A stretch of DNA of 64,000 bases, from NCBI GenBank assembly GCA_040220135.1, contig JAVJTT010000009.1, positions 186,001 to 250,000 of the forward strand, written 5' to 3'. Made by a program: the position numbers and the translations under genes. Below the pieces are notes generated by a model. That model did not search any database. It worked only from the letters and a program-made list of their open reading frames with translations, and was not told where the DNA came from. Each line of letters starts with the position of its first letter. Positions within the stretch are counted from its first letter, which is position 1. Origin of the DNA: CAJXMH01 sp040220135. Its GTDB lineage: Bacteria > Bacteroidota > Bacteroidia > Flavobacteriales_E > Vicingaceae. Of the stretch, positions 49,404 through 58,619 are shown one piece after another.

Positions 49404-49437
49404 AAAAAAGGCCTTGTAATTCAAGGCCTTTTTTTTT
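49404..49437. terminator. Bidirectional terminator between metK and der
   Basis: AAAAGGCCTTG pairs with CAAGGCCTTTT around a short AT-rich loop. T tracts lie on both flanks: nine T on the plus strand, six on the minus. The der stop lies within the T tract. Confidence 0.85.
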
Positions 49438-50746
49438 ATTTCTTTCTAAAGAAAATTTGAATCGGAGCGCCGGTATACTCAAAGTTTTCGCGCAACCTAT
49501 TTTCAATAAATCGTTTGTAAGGTTCTTTTACGTATTGCGGGTGGTTGCAGTAAAAGACAAAAGTTGGCTTGTGGGTTGGCAGCATAGAAACAAACTTGAT
49601 CCGAACAAACTTTCCTTTTACCGAAGGAGGAGGTCTATTTTCAATAATGGGAAGCATTACTTTATTGAGTTTTGAAGTAGAGATCTTTCTTCCTCTATTT
49701 TCAAATACTTGCACCGCCGACTTTAAGACATCGTGAATTCGTTGTTTTTCTATCACTGAAGTGAAGATAATCGGCACATCAGTAAAAGGGGCAATCTTTT
49801 CTAAAATATGTTGCCTGATCTGCTTCATGGTGTTGGATTCCTTTCTTTCAAAAAGGTCCCATTTATTCACCATAATTACAATGCCTTTTTTATTTTTAAT
49901 GGCCAGCTGGTAAATGTTCATATCCTGCGCCATCATGCCTTCTTTCGCTTCGATCATCAAAACACAAACGTCAGAATTTTCAATGGCACGTATAGTTCGC
50001 ATTACCGAATAGAACTCTACATCTTCGTCAACCTTTCCTTTTTTTCTCAGTCCTGCAGTATCGGTTAAGATAAAATCGAAGCCATAAGCATTGTAATGCG
50101 TTCCTACCGCATCTCTAGTTGTTCCGGCAATTGGAGTCACAATGTTTCGTTCAATTCCCATTAAGGTGTTTAAAAACGAAGATTTTCCAACGTTAGGTCT
50201 ACCCACAATAGCAATTCTTGGCAAATCTGATTCTTCTTCAGGCGCATCTTCCGGAAGTGCTTTCACTAAGTCATCCAACAGTTCGCCCGTTCCACTTCCG
50301 TTAATGCTAGAAAGCGGATAAACTTGATCGCTAATGCCAAATGAATAAAATTCTGCAGACTCAGCAATTCGTGCATTGTTATCAGCCTTATTCGCAACTA
50401 AGAGTACTTTTTTTTCTGTTCGCCGAAGTAAATTCGCTACTGCCTGATCCAGGTCTGTAATCCCCACGGTTACATCTACCACGAATAAGATCACATTGGC
50501 TTCCTCTAAAGCGACTTCAACTTGCTTTCTTATCTCTCCCTCAAACTCATCTTCAGAGCCTTTTACATAGCCCCCAGTATCTATTAAAGTAAAATCTTTA
50601 CCAGACCAGTTTACCTGGCCATATTGCCGATCTCTCGTTACTCCGCTTGCTTCATCAACAATTGCTTTTCTACTTTCCGTAAGCCGGTTAAAAAGGGTTG
50701 ATTTACCCACATTGGGTCTACCCACTATTGCTACAATACTTCCCAT
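49436..50746 (-). CDS. der: Double GTPase Der (EngA)
   Basis: Der is an essential GTPase for assembly of the large ribosomal subunit. The 436-residue protein has two complete G domains, with Walker A motifs GRPNVGKSTLFN (residues 8-19) and GRPNVGKSSFLN (near 182-193), G4 motifs NKAD and NKWD, and a C-terminal KH-like domain ending in IQIFFRKK. It follows era after a single base and is likely co-transcribed with it. Both act in ribosome biogenesis. Confidence 0.97.
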   Translation of the reverse strand: MGSIVAIVGRPNVGKSTLFNRLTESRKAIVDEASGVTRDRQYGQVNWSGKDFTLIDTGGYVKGSEDEFEGEIRKQVEVALEEANVILFVVDVTVGITDLDQAVANLLRRTEKKVLLVANKADNNARIAESAEFYSFGISDQVYPLSSINGSGTGELLDDLVKALPEDAPEEESDLPRIAIVGRPNVGKSSFLNTLMGIERNIVTPIAGTTRDAVGTHYNAYGFDFILTDTAGLRKKGKVDEDVEFYSVMRTIRAIENSDVCVLMIEAKEGMMAQDMNIYQLAIKNKKGIVIMVNKWDLFERKESNTMKQIRQHILEKIAPFTDVPIIFTSVIEKQRIHDVLKSAVQVFENRGRKISTSKLNKVMLPIIENRPPPSVKGKFVRIKFVSMLPTHKPTFVFYCNHPQYVKEPYKRFIENRLRENFEYTGAPIQIFFRKK

Positions 50747-50747
50747 A

Positions 50748-51626
50748 TTACAAATATCCGAATCGCTTTAACTGTTGTTCGTTGTTTCTCCAATCTTTAT
50801 TTACTTTCACAAAAAGGTTTAGATAGATCTGCTTTTGAAAAAAGGCTTCTAAATCTTTTCTGGCTTCTTTGCCCACTTCTTTCAATTGACTTCCTCCTTT
50901 ACCGATCAATATTCCTTTCTGGCTATCGCGTGTCACAAAAATGTTTGCTCTTATGCGAATAATCTCTTCCTCTTCTTTGAACTCTTCGACTAGAACTTCT
51001 ACTGAATAAGGAACTTCTTGTTTGTATCGCATTAGAATTTTTTCTCTCACTTTCTCTTCTACAAAAAAACGTTCCGGTTTATCAGTCAAACTATCCTTGG
51101 GATAATAAGGCGGAGAATCTGGCAAACTACTCACTAAGTTCGCTTTCAGTACATCAATATTAAAGTTGTGAAGGGCTGAAATCGGAATCACTTTTGCATT
51201 TGCAAATTTGCCTTGCCATTTCTCCACTTCAGCCTCTAGTTTCTTCTGATCACTTTGGTCAATCTTGTTAATGACCACCACCAACTGCTGTTCCGACTTA
51301 TTCAAAAAATCTACTAAGCCTTCAAATTTCACCTCTTTTTGACCCACTTCTACCATTAATACAATCGTGTCGGCATCCTCTAAAGCTGTTTTCACAAACT
51401 TCATCATGCCTTCTTGCATTTTGTAAGCCGGATCAATTATACCCGGAGTATCAGAATATACAATTTGGAAATCCTCTTCATTTACGATTCCTAGGATTCT
51501 ATGTCTTGTGGTTTGTGCCTTGGAGGTAACAATTGATAATTGCTCTCCTACCAAAAGGTTCATCAAGGTTGATTTTCCCACATTTGGGTGTCCGATGATA
51601 TTTATGAAACCGGCTTTGTGTGTCAT
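50748..51626 (-). CDS. era: Ribosome-associated GTPase Era
   Basis: Era binds 16S rRNA and checks 30S maturation. The 292-residue protein has G1 GHPNVGKSTLMN (near 12-23), G3 DTPG (near 60) and G4 NKID (near 119), then a C-terminal KH domain (IRANIFVTRDSQKGILIGKG, near 228-247, with the GxxG loop in LIGKGGSQLKE). It is read leftward after the tRNA terminator and is followed by der. The ATG at 51626 gives the expected MTHKAGFINIIG start. Confidence 0.96.
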   Translation of the reverse strand: MTHKAGFINIIGHPNVGKSTLMNLLVGEQLSIVTSKAQTTRHRILGIVNEEDFQIVYSDTPGIIDPAYKMQEGMMKFVKTALEDADTIVLMVEVGQKEVKFEGLVDFLNKSEQQLVVVINKIDQSDQKKLEAEVEKWQGKFANAKVIPISALHNFNIDVLKANLVSSLPDSPPYYPKDSLTDKPERFFVEEKVREKILMRYKQEVPYSVEVLVEEFKEEEEIIRIRANIFVTRDSQKGILIGKGGSQLKEVGKEARKDLEAFFQKQIYLNLFVKVNKDWRNNEQQLKRFGYL

Positions 51627-51661
51627 GCCAAATCGAAGGTAAACATTGAAATTATTCTTGC

Positions 51662-51699
51662 ATAAAAAAAGCCTCCCCGATTAAATCGGGAAGGCTTTC
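51662..51699 (-). terminator. Terminator of the initiator tRNA gene
   Basis: On the minus strand AAAGCC-TTCCCGATT pairs with AATCGGGG-AGGCTTT, with one bulge, and is followed by seven T. It starts four bases beyond the tRNA. Confidence 0.85.
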
Positions 51700-51702
51700 A
51701 GG

Positions 51703-51775
<73 letters not shown>

Positions 51776-51813
51776 CTATATCTTTTAGAACTTTCTTCTT
51801 TTTTTGAGGAGTG

Positions 51814-51843
51814 CAAATATACACTAATTTAAAAAACTGACAA
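51814..51843 (-). promoter_or_regulatory. Promoter of the initiator tRNA gene
   Basis: On the minus strand TTG (51843-51841), a 19-base spacer and an exact TATATTTG (51821-51814) form a near-ideal Bacteroidota promoter, about 40 bp before the tRNA. The intergenic stretch 51776-51934 otherwise holds nothing I can identify apart from the divergent mlaE leader. Confidence 0.8.
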
Positions 51844-51934
51844 AACCCCTTTTCCATTTATCAGCATTAAACTGTTAATTTACTTTCTTAATTCTTAATC
51901 GTCAGACTGAATTAATCCTTACTTTAGCCCAAAG

Positions 51935-52675
51935 ATGGGCTTTTTATATCACATAGGTAAATTTTTTATGTTGATGGCTAGAGTGTTTCAAAAGCCCTCC
52001 AAAGCCTCTTTATATAGAAAGCAGATTATTTATGAGATCGACTCTCTGGGTTTAGGCTCGTTTGGTATCATAACCATTATCTCTGTTTTTATGGGAGCGG
52101 TTATTACGCTGCAAACTGCTTCGAACATCGATAGCGCCCTGATTCCCGCCTACACCGTAGGCTATACCGCTCGCCAATCGATTATCTTGGAATTTTCCCC
52201 TACCATAATTGCTCTTATTCTTGCCGGAAAGGTTGGATCAAACATTGCCTCTGAAATTGGCACGATGAGGGTAAGTGAGCAGATTGACGCCCTTGAGATT
52301 ATGGGGATCAATTCGGCTTCTTACATCATTGTTCCCAAAATTATAGCAGCCATTTTTATCAACCCCTTCCTCGTTGTTTGGAGTATGTTCATTGGTATTT
52401 TTGGAGGGTATGTGGTTGCTTTTTTATCCGGTGTGGTTTCTACCACAGATTACATCTATGGAATTCAATACGACTTTGACTCTTTTGGCATTTATTATGC
52501 CTTGATTAAAACTGTATTCTTTGCCTTCATTATTACCGCTATTCCTTCGTATTACGGTTATTATGTAAAGGGAGGCGCACTGGAAGTAGGCGCTGCAAGC
52601 ACAAAAGGAGTGGTTTCGAGCAGCATTGTAATATTGATTGTCAATTACGTTTTAACTCAAATTCTATTGATCTAA
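51935..52675 (+). CDS. MlaE-family ABC transporter permease
   Basis: This is a 246-residue inner-membrane permease with five or six helices. The MlaE/YrbE signature LAGKVGSNIASEIGTMRVSE spans about residues 88-107 and is followed by QIDALEIMGI. Family members move phospholipids between the inner and outer membranes with MlaF. It overlaps the ATPase gene by one base (TAATG). An MCE-domain MlaD substrate-binding gene normally belongs to this set but does not follow here. A TACTTTAG octamer sits 7 bp upstream of the ATG. Confidence 0.9.
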   Translation: MGFLYHIGKFFMLMARVFQKPSKASLYRKQIIYEIDSLGLGSFGIITIISVFMGAVITLQTASNIDSALIPAYTVGYTARQSIILEFSPTIIALILAGKVGSNIASEIGTMRVSEQIDALEIMGINSASYIIVPKIIAAIFINPFLVVWSMFIGIFGGYVVAFLSGVVSTTDYIYGIQYDFDSFGIYYALIKTVFFAFIITAIPSYYGYYVKGGALEVGAASTKGVVSSSIVILIVNYVLTQILLI

Positions 52676-53430
52676 TGATAGAATTACGAAACATTTCCAA
52701 AAGCTTTAACGGTAAAAAAGTTTTAAATGACATTAGCGTTTCTTTTGAAAGAGGCAAAACCAATTTGATTATTGGAGCTAGTGGATCCGGGAAATCCGTG
52801 CTTACAAAGTGCACTGTGGGGTTAATTGAACCGGATGAAGGTGAAGTACTTTATGATGGAGTCAACTTTACTAAAATGACGGTTGACGAAAGGAAAGAAG
52901 TGAGAACGGAAATCGGGATGCTTTTCCAAGGTGGAGCGCTGTTTGACTCTCAAACCGTAGAGGAAAATGTTAAGTTCCCTTTACTTATGCATTCCAAAAT
53001 GTCAAAAGAAGAAATGGACGAACGTGTTAACTTCTGCTTGGACCGAGTAAACCTTACAGGAGTTAATGATCGTTATCCTGCAGAAATTAGCGGTGGAATG
53101 CAAAAGCGAGTTGGTATTGCCAGAGCTATTGCCCTTAAACCAAAGTACTTGTTTTGCGATGAACCTAACTCAGGCCTTGACCCAAAGACATCAATCTTAA
53201 TTGACGACTTAATTAAAGAAATTACAGAAGAGTATCAAATTACAACCATTGTGGTCACTCATGACATGAATTCTGTGCTCCAAATTGGGGAGAAAATCCT
53301 CTTTATTCATGAGGGGAATAACTATTGGGAAGGAGACAAAGTAAGCATTTTAGAAACCGAGAAGAAAGAACTTCAAGATTTGGTTTTTGCCTCTGATCTC
53401 ATGAGGAAACTTAAAAAGGTTAAGAAATAA
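52675..53430 (+). CDS. MlaF-family ABC transporter ATPase
   Basis: The protein has 251 residues. Walker A GASGSGKSVLTKCTVG is near residues 34-49, the ABC signature AEISGGMQKRVGIARAIAL near 138, and Walker B YLFCDEPNSGLDPKTS near 160, where NSGLDP is typical of MlaF. It energises the MlaE-type permease for lipid transport. No MCE or SpoIIAA-like partner genes follow; a bidirectional terminator lies 64 bp after the stop. Confidence 0.92.
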   Translation: MIELRNISKSFNGKKVLNDISVSFERGKTNLIIGASGSGKSVLTKCTVGLIEPDEGEVLYDGVNFTKMTVDERKEVRTEIGMLFQGGALFDSQTVEENVKFPLLMHSKMSKEEMDERVNFCLDRVNLTGVNDRYPAEISGGMQKRVGIARAIALKPKYLFCDEPNSGLDPKTSILIDDLIKEITEEYQITTIVVTHDMNSVLQIGEKILFIHEGNNYWEGDKVSILETEKKELQDLVFASDLMRKLKKVKK

Positions 53431-53493
53431 GCGAAGCTTTCCACTAGACCTTAATCCACATAATAGACACCTTCCAGGAACGATTGAGACATA

Positions 53494-53523
53494 AAAAAAG
53501 CCCTGCTAAAATAGCAGGGCTTT
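53494..53523. terminator. Bidirectional terminator between mlaF and T9SS gene
   Basis: AAAGCCCTGCTA (53497-53508) pairs perfectly with TAGCAGGGCTTT (53512-53523). There is a T-rich stretch on each side: seven on the minus side, a broken T run on the plus side. Confidence 0.85.
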
Positions 53524-53546
53524 CCTTTTTATCTAAAAGTGGCTGT

Positions 53547-55493
53547 TTACTTAACAACTACTTTTTTAACGAGTCTTTCGTCACCATTTTCTAGAGATAC
53601 AAAGTATACTCCTTTTTCATAGTCAGAAAGATCCATTTGCATGTTCTTCGTTTTATTAACACTCACTTGCTGAGTCATTACAATCTGACCTAACATGTTT
53701 CTAACGTTAAGTGTGTAATCAGCTTCTTGCTGTGTGTTAATGTTAATTGCAAATTGACCGTTGTTCGGGTTTGGAGAAACTTCAAATGCTAAAGCATTTT
53801 CCATTTCGTTCTCATCAAGACCAACTATACATCCAACTTTAGAGAAATTAGCTCTCACAGCGGCTACTTGAGATACCCATCCCCATGCAGGTGCGGCATC
53901 GTTTACGTATACAAAGTTGGTTACGTCTGGTGAAAATGGTTCCATGGTTCTATCTCTACCTGCAGTAAATTCTAAACCATTGGTACCACCACTAATCTGC
54001 TCCCAACCCATTACATACTGTCCGGGTTGTAAAGTTGCTGGTCCAGTACCGAAGGCGAAATCCAATTCGATCCACTCATCAAACATACTAGTGTCAATGG
54101 TAGTAGGTACAAGGTTCTCGGCTACAGTCATGCTCATTGCGCCAGTAAGCGTAGCACTATCTTGCTCAAAACTCCACACTTTAGGAACTATTTGAACTCC
54201 ATCGTTCAAATTACTATTTGCTACGTAAATTGATAATGAGTTAATGGTTACAACATTGGGAACGGTAAAAAGCACTCCCCATCGGTCTCCATCAACACCA
54301 CCTCCAACATAATTACCAGGGCCGGCATCTCCAACAAAAAAGTTTTCCCCTCTTTCTCTGGCTAAGACTGTATCACTAACCGTAAATCTGTATGAACTTA
54401 CCGCCGATGCAGGATCTTGGTTTAATGAGTCTGAAACAACTGATACAAAAGAAGTAAAGTATCCATCTATTGTATTGATATATCCTGCCACGTTCTCTGT
54501 ATCTCTTTGAATAGTAGGAACTGATGCTCCAACTAAAGTTGAATCTGCCCATGTAAGTCCAACACCAGGAGCTCCAGCAAGAGAACTATCTTGGTAAGTT
54601 TCTGCTTTCACGTAAACATCTGTCTGGGTATTACTACCGGCGTTAAAAGTTGCTCCGTCAAAAGACATAGGTAACATCAAACACTGAGGTACCATAGTGT
54701 AAACAGGAGAAAAATCAAAAGTATCAACATAGTTTACTCCAAAGTCTTCCAACTGCATGTTATTGGCGTTACCTTCTATTAAAGTTACATCATCAATCAT
54801 CCAATAGTAATGTGATGAACCAGATTGATAAAACCTAACGTAAGCAGTACTTTGGAAAGCCAGAGTAGCTGAAACATTCACCGTAAATACTTGAGCATTT
54901 GCAGTAGCTGTGTTTGGGCCTATGCCGGGAGCAGCATCATACTGATCCCAATTGATACCATCATTACTCACTTCGATGGTGAGATCTCCGGTAGCCACAC
55001 AACAAAATCTGTGTGCTTGCTCAATACGCAACAAAACAGAGGCAACTGGTGGGTTAATGGTAATAGCAGGTGATTGAACACTTGCATCCATACCAACAAA
55101 TCCTCCCGGAGGTGCCGGAGTGTTGTAAAGGTCGCCAGGTAAACTCAAAAAGCCATTGGCTCCTGTTGTAGAGTTTAATGGACCAGTGGCACCTGAGTAT
55201 TGACCACCAGGGGCTGCAGTACTCCAAATCCAATCATTCGCATTTCCTGCATTGTTGGTAGTTGTCCAACCGGCAGGCAAGTTAGAACCAGCAGGTCCTC
55301 CTGTTCCAAAATCTTCATAATAAAGGGTGTCTCCAGGTGCTTTGGAATTGACCTGACCACCTTTTTCAGGGGTTTCACCTACAGTGAGCTCTGGGGTAGC
55401 TTGTTGACCAATAAATTTTTGCTGCAAATTTTGCGCAAAAGACATTGACCCAGCGATTACCAAAGCCGATAATAAAGCGTAATTCTTTTTCAT
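53547..55493 (-). CDS. T9SS-secreted protein with choice-of-anchor J-type N-terminal domain
   Basis: The protein has 648 residues. A signal peptide (YALLSALVIAGSMSFAQ) and short spacer are followed by a domain from GDTLYYEDFGTG near 53 through PAITINPP near 148. Its start resembles the MAM-like choice-of-anchor J fold, with GFVGMDA. Further beta-rich modules follow up to about residue 560. The C-terminal T9SS sorting domain is complete: VSPNPNNGQFAININ, LNVRNMLGQIVMTQ, and the final GVYFVSLENGDERLVKKVVV. It should be exported to the surface. The gene is monocistronic and its function is unknown. Confidence 0.9.
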   Translation of the reverse strand: MKKNYALLSALVIAGSMSFAQNLQQKFIGQQATPELTVGETPEKGGQVNSKAPGDTLYYEDFGTGGPAGSNLPAGWTTTNNAGNANDWIWSTAAPGGQYSGATGPLNSTTGANGFLSLPGDLYNTPAPPGGFVGMDASVQSPAITINPPVASVLLRIEQAHRFCCVATGDLTIEVSNDGINWDQYDAAPGIGPNTATANAQVFTVNVSATLAFQSTAYVRFYQSGSSHYYWMIDDVTLIEGNANNMQLEDFGVNYVDTFDFSPVYTMVPQCLMLPMSFDGATFNAGSNTQTDVYVKAETYQDSSLAGAPGVGLTWADSTLVGASVPTIQRDTENVAGYINTIDGYFTSFVSVVSDSLNQDPASAVSSYRFTVSDTVLARERGENFFVGDAGPGNYVGGGVDGDRWGVLFTVPNVVTINSLSIYVANSNLNDGVQIVPKVWSFEQDSATLTGAMSMTVAENLVPTTIDTSMFDEWIELDFAFGTGPATLQPGQYVMGWEQISGGTNGLEFTAGRDRTMEPFSPDVTNFVYVNDAAPAWGWVSQVAAVRANFSKVGCIVGLDENEMENALAFEVSPNPNNGQFAININTQQEADYTLNVRNMLGQIVMTQQVSVNKTKNMQMDLSDYEKGVYFVSLENGDERLVKKVVVK

Positions 55494-55596
55494 CTTTTTT
55501 AGTTTTAGTTAAACAATTTTAATTCAATCGCTAAAGATAACCATTTATTCACATAAAATAAAGGTTAATCCAATTTTTCTTGCTGTAAAACCCTTA

Positions 55597-58473
55597 CTAA
55601 CCTAAGTAAGTTTCTTCATATTCTTCCATTGGAGGACAGCTGCAAACTAAATTCCTATCCCCATAAGCATCGTCTACTCGTTTAACGGAAGGCCAAAATT
55701 TATTCCCACGTAGAGACTCCACTGGATAAGCTGCTAATTTTCTGCTGTAAGGGTAATTCCATTCATCGGCAACACATGCGTATTCCGGATGAGGAGCATT
55801 TTTCAAGACATTGTTTTCATGATTGGCTTCTCCTTTTTCAATAAATCGAATTTCATCGCGGATACTTTGCATGGCTTCAACAAATCGATCCAGCTCTAGC
55901 AAACTTTCACTTTCAGTCGGCTCTATCATCATGGTACCATTAACCGGGAAAGAAACGGTTGGAGCATGAAACCCATAATCAATAAGACGCTTGGCTATAT
56001 CTACTACTTCTATGCCTGACTTTTTAAAGCTCCTACAATCGAGGATCATTTCATGAGCAACCGTTTTATTTTTTCCTTGATAAAGGATTTCGTAATCATT
56101 TTCAAGCTTCGACTTAATGTAATTTGCACTTAAAATAGCGGCTTTGGTAGAATTAGTAAGTCCCTCTTCCCCTAGCATTTTTATGTAAGCGTATGAAATA
56201 AGCAATACTAAGGCACTACCATAGGGAGCCGCAGAAATTGAACTAATCGCTTTCTCTCCTCCTGTATTTACAATTGGGTTTCCGGGTAAAAAGGGTGCCA
56301 AATGCTCGGCCACTCCAATCGGGCCCATTCCGGGACCGCCACCTCCGTGTGGAATAGCAAAAGTTTTATGCAAATTAAGGTGGCAAACATCAGCTCCAAT
56401 TTTGGCCGGATTTGTCAAACCAACTTGAGCATTCATGTTGGCTCCATCCATGTAAACCTGTCCACCACAGTCGTGTATAATATCGGTAATTTCCTTTACC
56501 TGTGCTTCAAAAACTCCGTGGGTTGAAGGGTAGGTAATCATTAAAGCAGAAAGTTCATCTTTATGCTTCTCAGATTTGGCTCTCAAGTCTTCTAGATCAA
56601 TGTTTCCACTTTCATCACATTTAACTACCACAACCTTCATTCCTGCCATGACTGCGCTGGCCGGGTTTGTTCCGTGGGCGGAGGAAGGAATCAAAGCGAT
56701 GTTACGATGCTGATCTCCTCGGCTGTAGTGGTAAGCACGTATTACCATTAAACCGGCATATTCTCCTTGTGCTCCTGAGTTTGGTTGCAGCGAAGTAGTA
56801 TGAAAACCCGTGATCTCAGAAAGGTCTCGCTCTAACTCATTCAATATTTCTAAGTAGCCTTCTGTTTGACTTTTGGGAGCAAAAGGGTGAATGTTGGCAA
56901 ACTCAGGCCAGGTTAAGGCCATTAGCTCAGAGGCTGCATTCAACTTCATGGTGCATGAACCCAAGGGAATCATACCATGTGTGAGAGAAAAATCCTTATT
57001 CTCTAGCTTTTTAATGTACCGCATTAAATCCGTTTCCGAATGGTAGGAGTTAAATACCTGATGGGTTAAAAAGCTAGATGTTCTGACCAAGTCTTCAGAC
57101 AAAGGGCTTTCTTCAACAACCCTTTCTATTTCTTTATTTCGTTCTGCTTTAAAAGTGGCACACTCTTGAATCAACAAATTTAATTCGTGTAATTCTACTG
57201 ATTCATTCATGCTAATACCAACCGTACTTTCATCAACCTTCCTTACGTTAATTCCACTTTTTACGAGGTGTTGCATAAAAGCGGCTGCCTGCCCTTCACC
57301 AACCTTAATCAATAAGGTATCGAAATAGTTTTGGTTTAATATCTTATAACCTTGTTCTTCTAGAGAATGTGCCAATTGAACTGTATACTGATGAATGCCT
57401 TTTGCAATGGTATAGATTCCCTTCTTACCATGATAAACGGCATACATGCCCGCCATAACAGCCAAGAGCACTTGAGCGGTGCAAATGTTTGAGGTAGCGC
57501 GGTCTCGCTTTATGTGCTGCTCTCTTGTTTGCAGCGCCATTCTTAGGGCGGGCTTTCCATCTCGATCCACAGAAAGGCCAATTATTCTGCCGGGTATGCT
57601 TCTTTTAAATTCATCTCTAGTTGCAAAATAGGCAGCATGAGGTCCGCCGAAGCCCATAGGAATTCCGAATCGTTGGGTGGAACCATAAACTACATCCGCA
57701 CCCCATTCACCAGGAGGGGTTAAGAGGGCTAGGCTCAATAAATCTGCACCCACGGCAACAAGAGACTTATTTTCATGAGCCGCTTGAATAAAATTATGAT
57801 AATTAAAAACCTCTCCATTAACATTTGGGTATTGTAATATCGCTCCAAAAACAGGGGTTGAAAAATCAAATTCATTTGGGTTACCATAAATCAGTTCAAT
57901 ACCTAATGGCTCGCTTCGTGTTTCTAGCAGTGCTTTTGTCTGCGGAAAAAGATCTTCGGCTACAAAAAGCGCTTTCACTCCTTCTTTCTTCAAACTTCGA
58001 TCGCGTACATTGTACATCAAGCTCATGGCTTCAGCTGCTGCTGTAGGCTCATCTAAAAGTGAAGCATTGGCAATATCCATGGCTGTTAGGTCTGTCACCA
58101 TGGTTTGAAAATTCAAAAGCGCTTCGAGTCTACCTTGGGCTATCTCTGCCTGGTAAGGTGTGTAAGCCGTATACCAACCTGGATTCTCCAATACATTTCG
58201 CTGGATTACCGCAGGCACTTTTGTGTTGTAGTAACCTAAGCCAATGTAGCTCTTCATCACTTGGTTTTTTGCCCCAACTTCTTTCAAATGGTTCAAAAAT
58301 TGATACTCACTCATTGGCTTAGTCAAGTTTAACTCTTCGTCCAATCTTATACCTTCCGGAATTGTTTTTTCAATAAGCGAATCAACGCTGGGTTCTCCAA
58401 TGGCTTTCAACATTTTTTTTATGTCTTCTTCCGATAATCCAATGTGTCTTGAACTAAATGGGGCTGAGGTCAT
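55597..58473 (-). CDS. gcvP: Glycine dehydrogenase (decarboxylating), P protein
   Basis: GcvP decarboxylates glycine with pyridoxal phosphate, the first step of the glycine cleavage system that supplies one-carbon units. The single 958-residue chain contains both homologous halves that some bacteria split into two genes. The PLP-lysine is in the CHLNLHKTFAIPHGGGGPG segment near residue 700. The N-terminal FSSRHIGLSEEDIKKML start and the GQGRLEALLNFQTM-type segment are typical. The other gcv genes (gcvT, gcvH, lpd) are not in the window. TATATTTG, a -7 element, lies 23 bp upstream of the ATG on the minus strand. Confidence 0.97.
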   Translation of the reverse strand: MTSAPFSSRHIGLSEEDIKKMLKAIGEPSVDSLIEKTIPEGIRLDEELNLTKPMSEYQFLNHLKEVGAKNQVMKSYIGLGYYNTKVPAVIQRNVLENPGWYTAYTPYQAEIAQGRLEALLNFQTMVTDLTAMDIANASLLDEPTAAAEAMSLMYNVRDRSLKKEGVKALFVAEDLFPQTKALLETRSEPLGIELIYGNPNEFDFSTPVFGAILQYPNVNGEVFNYHNFIQAAHENKSLVAVGADLLSLALLTPPGEWGADVVYGSTQRFGIPMGFGGPHAAYFATRDEFKRSIPGRIIGLSVDRDGKPALRMALQTREQHIKRDRATSNICTAQVLLAVMAGMYAVYHGKKGIYTIAKGIHQYTVQLAHSLEEQGYKILNQNYFDTLLIKVGEGQAAAFMQHLVKSGINVRKVDESTVGISMNESVELHELNLLIQECATFKAERNKEIERVVEESPLSEDLVRTSSFLTHQVFNSYHSETDLMRYIKKLENKDFSLTHGMIPLGSCTMKLNAASELMALTWPEFANIHPFAPKSQTEGYLEILNELERDLSEITGFHTTSLQPNSGAQGEYAGLMVIRAYHYSRGDQHRNIALIPSSAHGTNPASAVMAGMKVVVVKCDESGNIDLEDLRAKSEKHKDELSALMITYPSTHGVFEAQVKEITDIIHDCGGQVYMDGANMNAQVGLTNPAKIGADVCHLNLHKTFAIPHGGGGPGMGPIGVAEHLAPFLPGNPIVNTGGEKAISSISAAPYGSALVLLISYAYIKMLGEEGLTNSTKAAILSANYIKSKLENDYEILYQGKNKTVAHEMILDCRSFKKSGIEVVDIAKRLIDYGFHAPTVSFPVNGTMMIEPTESESLLELDRFVEAMQSIRDEIRFIEKGEANHENNVLKNAPHPEYACVADEWNYPYSRKLAAYPVESLRGNKFWPSVKRVDDAYGDRNLVCSCPPMEEYEETYLG

Positions 58474-58496
58474 CTCTTCTAATTTTTAATGGGCTG

Positions 58497-58504
58497 CAAA
58501 TATA
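58497..58504 (-). promoter_or_regulatory. Possible -7 element of gcvP
   Basis: TATATTTG on the minus strand exactly matches TAnnTTTG, 23 bp upstream of the gcvP ATG. No TTG is visible at -33. Confidence 0.4.
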
Positions 58505-58619
58505 TTTAAACTCTTAATTTTTGCTATCATTTAGCCTCCAAAGAACAAGCTTTTTCAAGTATAGTTTAAACTGCTAATTTTAATTTTTAATTAAGCCTAA
58601 ATACGATACAGAAAAGCGC

